A stretch of DNA of 64,000 nt from Paenibacillus lupini (GCF_011761355.1 NZ_JAASRW010000001.1:806001-870000); one strand, 5' to 3'; shown: positions 15,516 to 25,283, numbered from the stretch's first letter. The notes: generated by a model from the sequence alone, not told the origin. Program-made: numbers and translations.

Positions 15516-16994
15516 ATGACATTAATTAACGTATCTAACCTCACGTTTGCCCATTATGGCAGCTATGACAATATATTTGAAAATGTAAGCTTCCAAATCG
15601 ACACCGACTGGAAATTAGGATTTACCGGCCGGAACGGCAGAGGGAAAACCACATTCATGAATCTGCTGCTTGGCAAGTATGAATACAGCGGTCATATTTC
15701 GTCGAGTGTAACCTTTGAATATTTTCCATTCCACGTCGAGCATCCGGAGTATCATACCATTGATGTGGTGGAGGAAATTTATCCCGACTATCAGCTCTGG
15801 GAGCTGATGCGCGAGCTGACTTTGCTGAGGGTATCCGACGATGTGCTGTACCGGCCGTTCGAGTCACTTTCTAACGGAGAACAAACGAAAGTGCTACTTG
15901 CTGCTTTATTCCTGAAGGAGAACAGCTTCCTGCTGATCGATGAGCCAACCAACCATCTTGATATGGAGGCTAGGAAGCTGGTCAGCCAATATTTGAACAG
16001 CAAAAGCGGCTTTATTCTAGTTTCTCATGACCGGACATTCCTGGATAATTGCGTCGATCATATCCTGTCCATCAATCGAACAAATATTGAGATCCAGAAG
16101 GGTAATTTCTCCGATTGGTGGTTGAACAAAGAACGGCAGGATAACTACGAGCTTGGTGAGAATGATAAACTAAGGAAAGATATTAAACGGTTGTCTGATG
16201 CGGCCAAACGTACAAATAACTGGTCAAATGAAGTAGAGAAGAGCAAAAATGGCACAAGAAACTCCGGTTCGAAGGTGGATAAAGGGTACGTTGGCCATAA
16301 AGCGGCGAAAATGATGAAACGCTCAAAATCGATCGAGCAGAGACAGCAATCGGCGATTGATGAGAAGTCAATGCTGCTCAAAAACATCGAAAACTCGGAC
16401 AGTCTAAAAATTTCACAGCTGGCTTACCATAAACCTCAATTGGTAGAGCTCGAGCATGTCTCCATTTATTATGGGGAAAAGAGTGTCATCCATGATATCA
16501 GCTTCTCGATCGAGCAGGGTGAACGAATTGCTATAGCTGGCAAGAACGGTTCCGGCAAATCAAGCCTGATCAAATTAATCAACGGCGAAGATATCCAATA
16601 CACAGGTACCTTCAGAAAGGGCAGCCAGCTGAAAATATCTTATGTATCGCAGGACACATCACATTTGCAGGGGAATCTGACCGATTATGCACGAGACCAG
16701 GGAATTGATGAAAGTCTCTTTAAAGCGATTTTGCGGAAGCTGGATTTCTCCCGAGTGCAGTTCGAGAAGGATATGTCCTCGTTCAGCGGCGGCCAGAAGA
16801 AGAAGGTGCTGATTGCAAAGAGCCTTTGCGAAAAGAGTCATTTGCATATTTGGGATGAACCACTTAACTTTATTGATGTCATCTCCAGGATGCAGATCGA
16901 GGAGCTGCTGCTGGAATATACGCCAACGATCCTGTTTGTTGAGCATGACCGAGCGTTCTGTGAAAATATTGCGACGAAGATCATTAATCTCTGA
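15516..16994 (+). CDS. ABC-F ribosomal-protection ATPase, Lsa-type
   Basis: 492 residues with two ABC ATPase domains and no membrane helices. Walker A motifs are GRNGRGKTT (residues 38-46) and GKNGSGKSS, the signatures LSNGEQ and FSGGQ, with a charged interdomain linker of about 100 residues (~190-300). The N-terminus INVSNLTFAHYGSYDNIFENVSFQIDTDWKLGF closely recalls Lsa proteins, which protect the ribosome from lincosamides, pleuromutilins and streptogramin A by dislodging the drug. ATG 15516 is preceded by AGGGGGAA. The structured leader upstream supports drug-inducible expression. A perfect-stem terminator follows. Confidence 0.9.
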   Translation: MTLINVSNLTFAHYGSYDNIFENVSFQIDTDWKLGFTGRNGRGKTTFMNLLLGKYEYSGHISSSVTFEYFPFHVEHPEYHTIDVVEEIYPDYQLWELMRELTLLRVSDDVLYRPFESLSNGEQTKVLLAALFLKENSFLLIDEPTNHLDMEARKLVSQYLNSKSGFILVSHDRTFLDNCVDHILSINRTNIEIQKGNFSDWWLNKERQDNYELGENDKLRKDIKRLSDAAKRTNNWSNEVEKSKNGTRNSGSKVDKGYVGHKAAKMMKRSKSIEQRQQSAIDEKSMLLKNIENSDSLKISQLAYHKPQLVELEHVSIYYGEKSVIHDISFSIEQGERIAIAGKNGSGKSSLIKLINGEDIQYTGTFRKGSQLKISYVSQDTSHLQGNLTDYARDQGIDESLFKAILRKLDFSRVQFEKDMSSFSGGQKKKVLIAKSLCEKSHLHIWDEPLNFIDVISRMQIEELLLEYTPTILFVEHDRAFCENIATKIINL

Positions 16995-17011
16995 TCTTAA
17001 TAAAAGTTCAT

Positions 17012-17045
17012 AAAAAAAGCCGCCCAGTTGGGCGGCTTTTTTGTT
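17012..17045 (+). terminator. Terminator after the lsa-type gene
   Basis: AAAAAAGCCGCCC-AGTT-GGGCGGCTTTTTT, a near-perfect stem ending in a T run. Confidence 0.95.
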
Positions 17046-17055
17046 CAAAAAGTAT

Positions 17056-17084
17056 TTGCACATTAAAAAGAAAGGTGCTATAGT
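17056..17084 (+). promoter_or_regulatory. Sigma-A promoter of the HelD-like gene
   Basis: TTGCAC (17056-17061) and TATAGT (17079-17084) with 17-base spacing; about 140 bases of untranslated leader follow. Confidence 0.7.
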
Positions 17085-17226
17085 AAGAGGATCTCTGCAT
17101 CCTCAAATTTAATCGACATAGTTATTACATCTTATCTATACTTTAATAATATCATGTGGCGCCGGGGATGTCAAATGTCAAATCGTTTTTTGAGAAAATA
17201 ATCTTCGAAAAGGAGTGTTCAGGTAA

Positions 17227-19650
17227 ATGAACAAGAAAGATTGGGAACAAGAGCAGCTAAGGCTTCAGATCGTTTCGGAGAAGCTGCAGGAGAAATTAAC
17301 GGAATTGGAACCCGAAGTTCTACAACTATACGGTCAGGCATCGGAGCTCCGCAAGCATTTCTGGGAGGAAGTAACGGTAAATACAAGTACGGATGAAGAC
17401 TTCGAAGAATCCTTCTACAGTATCAAGCAGCAAGCTGCATTGTTATCCGAGCGGGAACGCATCCATCAAAAACGACTGCAGCAGTGGAAGAGTCTTAACC
17501 GGCTCCAGAAGTCTCCTTATTTTGGACGAATAGACTTTAAAGAGTATGACCTTAATAACACGGAGCAGGTCTATATCGGATTATCTTCATTCCTTGCATC
17601 TGACGGGATGGAATTCCTGGTGTATGACTGGCGTTCACCTATAGCAAGTCTTTATTATGACCATTCTCCAGGTCCTGCTTCCTATATTACTCCAGGAGGT
17701 CAGATTTCAGGATCGATGGAGCTTAAGCGGCAATACCAGATTCGGGGCAATCAGCTCATTAACTTCTTTGATGCTAGTATTACCATTGGCGATACCTTAC
17801 TGCAGCAAGCACTTGGTCAAGGTGCAGATGCACAGATGAAAAGTATTGTGGCTACGATTCAGAAGGAGCAGAATGCCATCATTCGTAATGATTCGAGCCG
17901 CATGTTGATCGTACAGGGAGCTGCTGGCAGCGGGAAGACAACCGCGGCTTTACAGCGTGTTGCTTACTTGCTGTACAAACACCGTGAGCGGCTTAAAGCC
18001 GATCAGATCGTTTTATTTTCGCCTAATCCGATGTTCAACAGCTATGTATCGACCGTACTGCCAGAGCTTGGTGAAGAAAATATGCAGCAAACAACGTTCC
18101 AGGAATATCTTGCATTTTGGCTGGGGTCAACGATGAAGGTTGAAGATCCGTTTGACCAAATGGAATATGTTCTAACTGAACAGAATGCAGAAGGATACGA
18201 GGCAAGAGTAGAGGGGATTCGCTACAAGGCATCGGAAGACTTCCTTCAAGTGCTTCGCAACTATGCAGAGTGGCTCAGCAAGGAAGGGATGTTATTTAAG
18301 GGGATCAGGCTCCAGGATCGTGACCTCATCACCGCAGAGCAAATGAAAGAACAATTCTATAGCTATGATCCTTCAATCCGCCTTGCTAACCGAGTTGAGA
18401 AGTTACAGGAATGGCTGCTTAATGAGCTGAAGATCATCGCACGTAAAGAGAAGAAGATGGATTGGGTTTCGGAAGAGCTTGATTATCTGGACAATGAGCA
18501 GTATGTCGAAGCCTACAATAAGCTTCTCAAGACGGTTCAACGGGATGAAGAACTGTTTGAAGCTGCTGAGCGATATGCCGCGGTACATGATCGAATCCAC
18601 AATTTTGAAAATATTGGTGAAGATAATGTATTCGACTTTGCTGATCAGCAAGTTGATCTGCTTCGTCAGATGATTGTGAAGGAGCATTTCAAGCCGCTGC
18701 GGCGGAAGGTGAAGCGATTGAAGTTTATCGATATGAATGGGCTGTACTCGCAGCTGTTTGGTGAGGAGTCTGAATATCGGGAGATGGCAGGAGCTGAAGT
18801 TCCATCATGTTGGTCGGACATGAGAGAGCAGACCAAAGATAAGCTCGGTAAACGTGAGCTGTTCTATGAGGATGCGACTCCATATCTATTCTTGAAAGAG
18901 CTGATCGAGGGCTCTAGAACGAATACGATCGTGCGGCATATCTTCGTGGATGAAGGCCAGGATTACTCGCCATTCCAATATGCATTTCTGAAGAGACTGT
19001 TTCCTAATGCCCGGATGACTGTACTCGGAGACTTCGGTCAAGCGATATTCACCCAATCCACCTTGCTTCAAGGAGGAGACTCTCCACTTAATAAGCTGTA
19101 CGGTGAAGCAGAGACGACCTTGATTCCACTTCTGCGAAGCTACCGCTCAACGCAGGAAAATGTAGAGTTTACGCGTTCTATGCTGCCAGGTGGAGAGGAG
19201 ATCATTCCGTTTAATCGGAGCGGCAGCAAGCCATTAATCCAATTATCGGACAGCCAAGAGGAACGCTTGAAGCAAATGGCTAAAGATCTAGCTGCGTTAA
19301 AAGCGGAAGGCTTTGGATCCATCGCTATCATTACGAAGACCGCTGAGGAAAGCCGAGAAGCTTATGAAGCGCTGACCTCATTGGGCTGCGAAGGAGTCCG
19401 TCTTATCACAAAAGAAACCCTTACCTTCGAGACCGGTATCATGGTGATCCCGGCTTATCTGGCTAAGGGTGTGGAATTTGATGCTGTCTTGATCTATGAT
19501 GCTTCTTCGCATACGTACAACCGGGAAAGTGAGCGCAAGCTCTTCTATACGGCTTGTACACGAGCGATGCATCGTCTTCATCTCTATATAACAGGAGAGT
19601 GGACGCCGTATCTTCACTCCATTGATAAGCAATTGTATGAAGCTCGTTAA
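17227..19650 (+). CDS. helD: HelD-like RNA polymerase-recycling UvrD-type ATPase
   Basis: An 807-residue superfamily-1 helicase-like ATPase. An N-terminal charged antiparallel coiled coil (residues 1-95) is of the type that enters the RNA polymerase secondary channel in HelD. YFGRIDF and YDWRSPIASLYYD, which are typical of the family, follow. Walker A is GAAGSGKTTAALQR near residue 230, motif II VDEGQDYSPFQ near 575, and LGDFGQAIF and TRAMHRLHLY lie near the C-terminus. HelD releases stalled RNA polymerase; related actinobacterial HelR proteins give rifamycin tolerance. It stands directly behind the ABC-F gene but has its own promoter. Its stop overlaps the stop of the convergent LysR gene. 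Confidence 0.9.
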   Translation: MNKKDWEQEQLRLQIVSEKLQEKLTELEPEVLQLYGQASELRKHFWEEVTVNTSTDEDFEESFYSIKQQAALLSERERIHQKRLQQWKSLNRLQKSPYFGRIDFKEYDLNNTEQVYIGLSSFLASDGMEFLVYDWRSPIASLYYDHSPGPASYITPGGQISGSMELKRQYQIRGNQLINFFDASITIGDTLLQQALGQGADAQMKSIVATIQKEQNAIIRNDSSRMLIVQGAAGSGKTTAALQRVAYLLYKHRERLKADQIVLFSPNPMFNSYVSTVLPELGEENMQQTTFQEYLAFWLGSTMKVEDPFDQMEYVLTEQNAEGYEARVEGIRYKASEDFLQVLRNYAEWLSKEGMLFKGIRLQDRDLITAEQMKEQFYSYDPSIRLANRVEKLQEWLLNELKIIARKEKKMDWVSEELDYLDNEQYVEAYNKLLKTVQRDEELFEAAERYAAVHDRIHNFENIGEDNVFDFADQQVDLLRQMIVKEHFKPLRRKVKRLKFIDMNGLYSQLFGEESEYREMAGAEVPSCWSDMREQTKDKLGKRELFYEDATPYLFLKELIEGSRTNTIVRHIFVDEGQDYSPFQYAFLKRLFPNARMTVLGDFGQAIFTQSTLLQGGDSPLNKLYGEAETTLIPLLRSYRSTQENVEFTRSMLPGGEEIIPFNRSGSKPLIQLSDSQEERLKQMAKDLAALKAEGFGSIAIITKTAEESREAYEALTSLGCEGVRLITKETLTFETGIMVIPAYLAKGVEFDAVLIYDASSHTYNRESERKLFYTACTRAMHRLHLYITGEWTPYLHSIDKQLYEAR

Positions 19651-20534
19651 GGAGTATCAGCCTTAGCCAGTTCAGCGAAGTATTGAATGGTACGGTCCCG
19701 GAATGAGGCTGCTGCCTGAGTTAAATAACGTCCTTTTGGCCAATGAAGCGAGATTGACCGTTCACAATACCCTTCTTGTAATGGGATCGTAACGACATCA
19801 GCACCTGTTGATCCTCCCCAAGTAATGGCCGGAAGAAAGGCAACACCTTGCCCTGCTCGTATAAGTCCACGGACAGTCGCAGGATCATCACTTTCAAATT
19901 GAATATGCGGAGTGAAGCCGGCAAGCCGGCAGAAAGCATCTGTTGTCTCCCGCAGAGACTTGCCAGGAGGAAGGCTAATGAATCTTTCCTCCTTCAGGTC
20001 CTCTAAGCTGATGTACTCACGTTTCGCATAACGATGCTCAGAGGGGAGGGCGACTACAATGGCCTCCTTAAGCAGGGAGACAGAGTTGCAGCTAGGTGGT
20101 GGATTAGCGCCGTCCGATAGACATAGATCAAATTCATAAGCATGATCATTTGGCAAAGCATGCTGGAGCAGATGAAACTGCGTATCTGGCTTTTCCTTGC
20201 GGTATTCGGCTAGCAGGCCGGGAAGCAGGTGAGAAGATACTCGTACATCAAGTGTAATAAACTCCGAGGCTGCTTCTGTTAAATCCTTAAGTTCCCGCTG
20301 ACCATCTTCTAGAGCCTGTAGAGCAATATCGACTTTGCTTAGAAAATGCCTGCCATGCTCATTAAGACGAATCGCTTTGCTTGTCCGCTCGAACAGCTTT
20401 ACCCCTAATTCAGACTCGAGGGAAGCAATCATTTTGCTAAGAGCTGGCTGCGAGATATGGAGACGCTGCGCAGCTTGCGTCATATGCTCCATTCGAGCAG
20501 TCATTTGAAAATATTTTAACTGAAGCAGTTCCAT
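19647..20534 (-). CDS. LysR family transcriptional regulator
   Basis: 295 residues. The N-terminal winged helix MELLQLKYFQMTARMEHMTQAAQRLHISQPALSKMIASLE is canonical for the LysR family, and a periplasmic-binding-like effector domain follows (LLPGLLAEYRKEKPDTQFHLL onward). It is transcribed divergently from the esterase-TSUP operon, the standard arrangement for LysR activators, and shares a 128-base intergenic region containing a LysR-type dyad. It ends tail to tail with helD, overlapping by 4 bases. Confidence 0.92.
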   Translation of the reverse strand: MELLQLKYFQMTARMEHMTQAAQRLHISQPALSKMIASLESELGVKLFERTSKAIRLNEHGRHFLSKVDIALQALEDGQRELKDLTEAASEFITLDVRVSSHLLPGLLAEYRKEKPDTQFHLLQHALPNDHAYEFDLCLSDGANPPPSCNSVSLLKEAIVVALPSEHRYAKREYISLEDLKEERFISLPPGKSLRETTDAFCRLAGFTPHIQFESDDPATVRGLIRAGQGVAFLPAITWGGSTGADVVTIPLQEGYCERSISLHWPKGRYLTQAAASFRDRTIQYFAELAKADTP

Positions 20535-20560
20535 TGTCTCATCACAGCTTTCTATTTTGT

Positions 20561-20578
20561 CATAACCTATAAGTTATG
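20561..20578. promoter_or_regulatory. LysR-type operator in the divergent region
   Basis: CATAAC-N6-GTTATG is a perfect dyad with the T-N11-A form of LysR boxes. The forward -10 TATAAT (20624-20629) lacks a good -35, as expected for an activator-dependent promoter. Confidence 0.65.
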
Positions 20579-20662
20579 TATGTTATGAATTAATATATAT
20601 TAGGATTTATCAATTCTCAAGACTATAATGATCTCATCAGACAGGATGGGAGCAACGTTCAA

Positions 20663-22138
20663 GTGATCATACAAACCTCATCAGGGAAAGTAAAAGGTGT
20701 TCAATTAAAGGACACTTATGTGTTTAGAGGTATTCCTTATGCAGCACCACCAGTAAGTGAGCTTAGATTTAAGCCCCCGGTTCCTCCATTATCATGGGAG
20801 GGAATAAGGGAGTGTGATAGCTTTGGTCCTATTGCACATCAGAGACATGATCCGAATACCTTTTTGCCCGAGCTTATGCATTCGGAGGACTGCTTGAATT
20901 TAAATGTCTGGACTCCTGGTACTCAAGGCAGCCCACGTCCGGTTATTGTCTACATCCATGGCGGCGGATTTATTGGCGGCAAAGGGGCGGAATGTGATGG
21001 TGCCCGCTATGCGACAGAGGATGATTTCGTCTATGTGTCGATTAACTATCGTCTTGGTGCTCTAGGTTTTCTTTATTTAGGGGAGCTGCTTGGAGAGGAA
21101 TACAGCACCTCAGGCAATAACGGAATGCTGGATATTTTTGCTGCCCTTCGCTGGGTACAAACGAATATTACAGCCTTTGGCGGAGATCCGCATCGTGTAA
21201 CGGTTATTGGCAATTCGGCTGGTGCGAAATGTACGGCAACACTCTATACGATGAAGGAAGCGGAGGGGCTGTTCCATAGAGCGATTGCCCAAAGTGGTGC
21301 AACACAGTCCATACGAGATATTCATACGGCTGGAGTAACGACAACAAGATTACTTGAAGCATTGGATTTGCAGCCAAGTGAAGTTGGTAAATTACTGAGT
21401 GTGCCTGCCGAATTATTAATCGAGGCACAGATGAAGGTTGGGCCGGATACGTCTAGAAATCTGCATATGTTTGGACCGGTTGCGGACGGCATCCTCATTC
21501 CAGTTGATCCGCTGGCTTCCATACAAGAAGCGGCTAATCTACCGCCCTTACTAATCGGAACCAATGAAGATGAAGCGGCTATGTTTATTTTGTATGACCC
21601 AGGTCTTCAGAAGCCTGATCCAGGTACAATCGAGAGATTGTTTGGGCAAAATCAGCTGATCGTATGGGAGTCCTTCATCCAATATTCTCAGATCATGCCA
21701 ATCGACAAAGCGTGGAGTAAAATATTAACGGAGCATCTGTATACGATTGGCTGTTTGCAATTAGCGGACGCCATTGCTGACACAGGCTCTCCAGTATGGG
21801 TTTATCGGCTGCAATATGGCGGAAGTCTTGGAGCTGCTCATGGGTATGAAGGTAGTTTAATTCATTATATGAAGAATCCTGAACGAGAAATAAAAGTGGA
21901 TACAACCGACCCGTATTACGTTGCTGACGAAGGGCGGGAGCTAGCCCAGAGTATGCGTGCGGCCTGGAACGCTTTTATTCGAGAAGGGGATCCTAATGCT
22001 GCTTTATTGCCTGAATGGCCGGTTTATGGGGATAGTCATTCGATGATGGTGCTTGATTTGGTCAGCGCTGCCAAGGAAGATCCTTCGCCGCCAAACGGTG
22101 TTGCCTGTTCACATCAGGTATGGAGGGCTGAAGGATGA
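20663..22138 (+). CDS. Type B carboxylesterase
   Basis: 491 residues of the carboxylesterase/para-nitrobenzyl esterase family. VFRGIPYAAPPVSELRFKPP is near the start, the EDCLNLNVWTP signature follows, the oxyanion hole is in YIHGGGFIGGKG, the nucleophile Ser in VIGNSAGAK, and the catalytic His in AAHGYEG. There is no signal peptide, so it is cytoplasmic. It starts with GTG 20663. First gene of a five-gene unit; its last codons overlap the TSUP ATG. The substrate is unknown, probably an ester of a xenobiotic or plant compound. Confidence 0.92.
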   Translation: MIIQTSSGKVKGVQLKDTYVFRGIPYAAPPVSELRFKPPVPPLSWEGIRECDSFGPIAHQRHDPNTFLPELMHSEDCLNLNVWTPGTQGSPRPVIVYIHGGGFIGGKGAECDGARYATEDDFVYVSINYRLGALGFLYLGELLGEEYSTSGNNGMLDIFAALRWVQTNITAFGGDPHRVTVIGNSAGAKCTATLYTMKEAEGLFHRAIAQSGATQSIRDIHTAGVTTTRLLEALDLQPSEVGKLLSVPAELLIEAQMKVGPDTSRNLHMFGPVADGILIPVDPLASIQEAANLPPLLIGTNEDEAAMFILYDPGLQKPDPGTIERLFGQNQLIVWESFIQYSQIMPIDKAWSKILTEHLYTIGCLQLADAIADTGSPVWVYRLQYGGSLGAAHGYEGSLIHYMKNPEREIKVDTTDPYYVADEGRELAQSMRAAWNAFIREGDPNAALLPEWPVYGDSHSMMVLDLVSAAKEDPSPPNGVACSHQVWRAEG

Positions 22139-22899
22139 TGCTTGTCGAAGTTACAGCTACAATGCTGCTGCTTGGTCTGCTGCTAGGGTTTGTTGGGGCA
22201 GGCGGATCGGGCTTTATTATAGCGATTCTAACCGTTGCGTTTGGTTATCCCATTCATACCGCTTTGGGTACAGCACTAGCTGCTATGTTCTTTTCTTCCT
22301 TATCCGGTTCAATCAGTCATTATCGTGAAGGCAATATGATTCTGAAGACGGGAGCCATCGTTGGCTTAGCAGGAGCGCTCGGTGCTTGGATCAGCTCTAG
22401 CTGGTCCTCTTTTATTCCGGCGGATCAATTAGGGTGGATGACTTCGGGAATGCTGTTTACTTCCGGACTTGCTCTATGGTTCAGGATGGTGCATCAGGCT
22501 AAATATGCAGGCAAGAAGGCTGCCGCTCCAATGAGGACGAATGGTTGGAAGTTCTACCTATCTGCTGCTTCCATTGGTCTCGTTACTGGGGCGTTGTCCG
22601 GGTTGTTTGGAATTGGCTCAACACCATTTATCCAGCTTGGACTGATGCTTATTCTTGGCTTGTCGATGAGATTTGCTGCAGGCACAACGATGCTTGTCAT
22701 TATTCCTATTGCACTAGCCGGGGGAGCTGGTTATTACTCCGTGGGTTATTTGGATATTCAGCTATTAATCGCCGTTGTGATAGGAACCATGCTTGGTTCC
22801 TATGTAGGCGCCAAGTTCACGAAGCGTGTGCCTGCCCTTATGCTCAAGACCTGTATGGTGCTGACACCAATGCTTGGCGCAGCGATTTTGTTGATCTAG
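22135..22899 (+). CDS. TauE/SafE (TSUP) family membrane transporter
   Basis: 254 residues with about eight hydrophobic segments. The duplicated family motif appears as LLLGFVGAGGSGFIIAILTVAFGYPIHTALGTAL and again as VTGALSGLFGIGSTPFIQLGLMLILGL. Members export sulfite, sulfoacetate or other organic anions. ATG 22135 overlaps the esterase stop (ATGATG), so translation is coupled, and the carrier probably moves a substrate or product of the esterase. Confidence 0.9.
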   Translation: MMLVEVTATMLLLGLLLGFVGAGGSGFIIAILTVAFGYPIHTALGTALAAMFFSSLSGSISHYREGNMILKTGAIVGLAGALGAWISSSWSSFIPADQLGWMTSGMLFTSGLALWFRMVHQAKYAGKKAAAPMRTNGWKFYLSAASIGLVTGALSGLFGIGSTPFIQLGLMLILGLSMRFAAGTTMLVIIPIALAGGAGYYSVGYLDIQLLIAVVIGTMLGSYVGAKFTKRVPALMLKTCMVLTPMLGAAILLI

Positions 22900-22968
22900 T
22901 CATATGGGAAGGAATAGTCATTCTAACAGCGAACTTTTAATTTAGTTATTAAAGAGGAGGCGGTTAGC

Positions 22969-23493
22969 ATGAGCATGAACACGGCTTTGCTGGTAATTGA
23001 TGTACAAGCAGTGATGTTTCACGACGATTATCCCGTATTTGCGGGAGAGAAGCTGTTAGAGCACATACAAGAACTTCTGGTAAAAGCGCGGGCAAATCAG
23101 GTTCCGATCATTTATGTTCAGCATAATGAAGGGGCTGGAGAGCCTCTTGAATCAGGTACTCCCGGTTGGGAGATTCATTCTTCAATTGCGCCGGAAGAAC
23201 AGGATACAATTGTTCAGAAGACTCGGCCTAACTCGTTCTATGAGACAAACCTTCAGCAGATCCTTGAGGAAAAAGGGATAAAACGTCTCGTCCTTACTGG
23301 CATTCAAACGGATATGTGCGTGGATGGAACCTGTTTAGGAGCATGTGAGCTCGGTTATGAAGTTACCGTTGTCAAAGACGCACACAGCACATGGGGACAA
23401 GAAACGATCAGTGCCGCTCAAATCATTGAGCAGTATAATGAGCAATTTGCAACAATTGCAGCAGTACAAGAAACGGCAGCCATTATATTTTAA
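22969..23493 (+). CDS. Isochorismatase-family cysteine hydrolase
   Basis: 174 residues with the family catalytic triad: Asp in LLVIDVQAVMF, Lys in VQKTRPNSF, Cys in TGIQTDMCVDGTCLGACELGY. Related enzymes hydrolyse amides such as nicotinamide, N-carbamoyl compounds or isochorismate. AGAGGAGGCGG precedes the ATG. It lies in the LysR-controlled unit, which suggests a hydrolytic step in breaking down a small ester/amide compound. Confidence 0.9.
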   Translation: MSMNTALLVIDVQAVMFHDDYPVFAGEKLLEHIQELLVKARANQVPIIYVQHNEGAGEPLESGTPGWEIHSSIAPEEQDTIVQKTRPNSFYETNLQQILEEKGIKRLVLTGIQTDMCVDGTCLGACELGYEVTVVKDAHSTWGQETISAAQIIEQYNEQFATIAAVQETAAIIF

Positions 23494-23526
23494 TGAGATT
23501 ATAACTTGTATTAAGGGAGAGTACAG

Positions 23527-24492
23527 ATGGGTTATATCGATGAGGTCACGAAAGACTTGTATAACTATTTGCCGCCATTAACGGGAAAAGATGATCTGGA
23601 TGTGTTCTGGACGGCAACGCTGCAGCAAGCGAAGGAAGTTCCTTTACAGCCTGAACGGACAGAAGTGGCTTATCCAAGCAAACATGTGAAGGTTTACGAT
23701 ATCTCGTACAACGGTCTGGATGAGACAAGAATTCATGGTTGGCTTATTGTGCCGACTTTTTTGAAGGAAGCTTCTTATCCATGTCTCATTCATTATCATG
23801 GCTTCACGGGGAGTCGGGGAGAGCCTTCGGGGCTCATGCATTGGGCGATGATGGGAATGGCGGTCTTATCGGTGGATTGCCGGGATCAAGGCGGGCCTAC
23901 AGGGAACAGCGCGAGCTATTCACATGGATTCCTCTCGAATGTGGCAAGTAAAGGCGTGCAGAACAAGTGGGAGTACTACTATCGTTATGTATACATGGAT
24001 TCCTTGAAAGCAATCGATTTCGCCTGCGCGCAAGCCGAGATCGATCCAGAGAAAATCATCATTGAAGGTGGCAGCCAAGGCGGCGCAATTGGCATGGCTG
24101 TCGCAGCTCTGGATGATCGACCAAAGGCAGCATTGGTAGATGTGCCAAGCAACAGCAACATAGTGAGCCGGATTGAAGGCAATCACGGCGCTTTTGGTGC
24201 GGTAGCGGAATATTTGAAGAGACATCCAAATCAGACGGATCTTGTACTCGATAACCTGAGCTATTTCGATACGATGAACCTGGCTGAACGGATTACTTGT
24301 CCAGTTCTTGCCTCGGTGGCGCTCAAGGACGAGACATGTCCGGCACAAATGTACTTTGCCACCTATAACCGGATTCTAAGTGAGAAGGAAATCATCATCT
24401 ATCCGTTTAATGGTCACGAAGGCGGAGGAGAAAGACAGACCGAAGTGAAGCTGGCTTACCTTGCGAAGCATTTTGGAGATTGGTTCGAGTGA
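23527..24492 (+). CDS. Acetylxylan esterase / cephalosporin-C deacetylase family protein
   Basis: 321 residues of the carbohydrate esterase family 7 (AXE1) fold: HYHGFTGSRGEPSG (oxyanion), VDCRDQGGPTGNS with the family RGQ-like motif, the nucleophile in EGGSQGGAIGMA, Asp in VALKDETCPAQ and His in FNGHEGGGE. These enzymes are cytoplasmic deacetylases of acetylated xylo-oligosaccharides and acetylated antibiotics. GGGAGAG precedes ATG 23527. Its stop is overlapped by the next ATG. Confidence 0.92.
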   Translation: MGYIDEVTKDLYNYLPPLTGKDDLDVFWTATLQQAKEVPLQPERTEVAYPSKHVKVYDISYNGLDETRIHGWLIVPTFLKEASYPCLIHYHGFTGSRGEPSGLMHWAMMGMAVLSVDCRDQGGPTGNSASYSHGFLSNVASKGVQNKWEYYYRYVYMDSLKAIDFACAQAEIDPEKIIIEGGSQGGAIGMAVAALDDRPKAALVDVPSNSNIVSRIEGNHGAFGAVAEYLKRHPNQTDLVLDNLSYFDTMNLAERITCPVLASVALKDETCPAQMYFATYNRILSEKEIIIYPFNGHEGGGERQTEVKLAYLAKHFGDWFE

Positions 24493-25283
24493 TGCAAGAA
24501 ATTATTAACATCGCCAAAGAAGTTGCGATTCAAGCTGCCAAAGAGGCAGGAGAGCTAATCAAACACTATTATTCCAAAGATAAGCAAATCGTTGAAAAGG
24601 GTGATGATGGCGATCTCGTAACCTTAGCCGATCATCTCTCTGAAGAGATCATTATGAAAGCGATCCTCTCCCATTTTCCCGATCATCAGATAAGAAGTGA
24701 GGAAACAGGCTGGACAGGTGATGAAGGAGACTGGCTGTGGCTGGTGGATCCGCTTGATGGAACAAATAATTATGCGATAGGATTGCCGGTATACGGCGTC
24801 TCTATTACCCTCATCTATAAGAAAGAACCTGTGCTGGGAATCATCTATGAACCCCATGATGGCAATCTGTATGTGGCGGAAAAAGGCAAGGGTTCGGTTT
24901 GCAACGGTGCTCCTTTAGCTATCAGGAAAAGTGCTGACTTCAATAAAATGACAGTAGGCTGGATTCAAGGACATGCTGTTCAAAAAGATCAGATTGCCTT
25001 ACAGCTTAAGCATCAATTAGAAGTCCGATTTAAGCGGGTGATCCGCCTCTGGGCTCCTACGATTCAATGGTGTATGCTTGCTCGAGGAGATTTGGATGGC
25101 ATCATTCTGTATAATTCCGAAGGCGATGATCTTTATGCGGGATTGTTAATGGCCAAGGAAGCCGGCGCTATCATTATGGATTTCCAAGGAGAGAGCTTTG
25201 AAGGCATGCATCCGGAGCCATACATTATTGCGTGTCATCCTGCGTACAAACAAGAGTTCCTTGATTTAGTAAGTCAAAAATAA
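24492..25283 (+). CDS. Inositol monophosphatase family protein
   Basis: 263 residues from ATG 24492, which overlaps the previous TGA as TGATG (coupled translation). Mg-binding motifs are visible: EETG near residue 68, DPLDGTNNYAIGLPVYGVS near 87-105, and a distal D-x-x-A-G-type site degenerated to GDDLYAGLLMAKEAGAII. The family hydrolyses phosphomonoesters such as inositol phosphate, PAP or histidinol phosphate, and the substrate is not clear. Last gene of the LysR-controlled operon. Confidence 0.9.
   Translation: MQEIINIAKEVAIQAAKEAGELIKHYYSKDKQIVEKGDDGDLVTLADHLSEEIIMKAILSHFPDHQIRSEETGWTGDEGDWLWLVDPLDGTNNYAIGLPVYGVSITLIYKKEPVLGIIYEPHDGNLYVAEKGKGSVCNGAPLAIRKSADFNKMTVGWIQGHAVQKDQIALQLKHQLEVRFKRVIRLWAPTIQWCMLARGDLDGIILYNSEGDDLYAGLLMAKEAGAIIMDFQGESFEGMHPEPYIIACHPAYKQEFLDLVSQK

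Noticed and set aside
15655..16387. Antisense open frames inside the ABC-F gene
   Set aside because: They are opposite strongly conserved ABC motifs and have no start signals; they are coding shadows.
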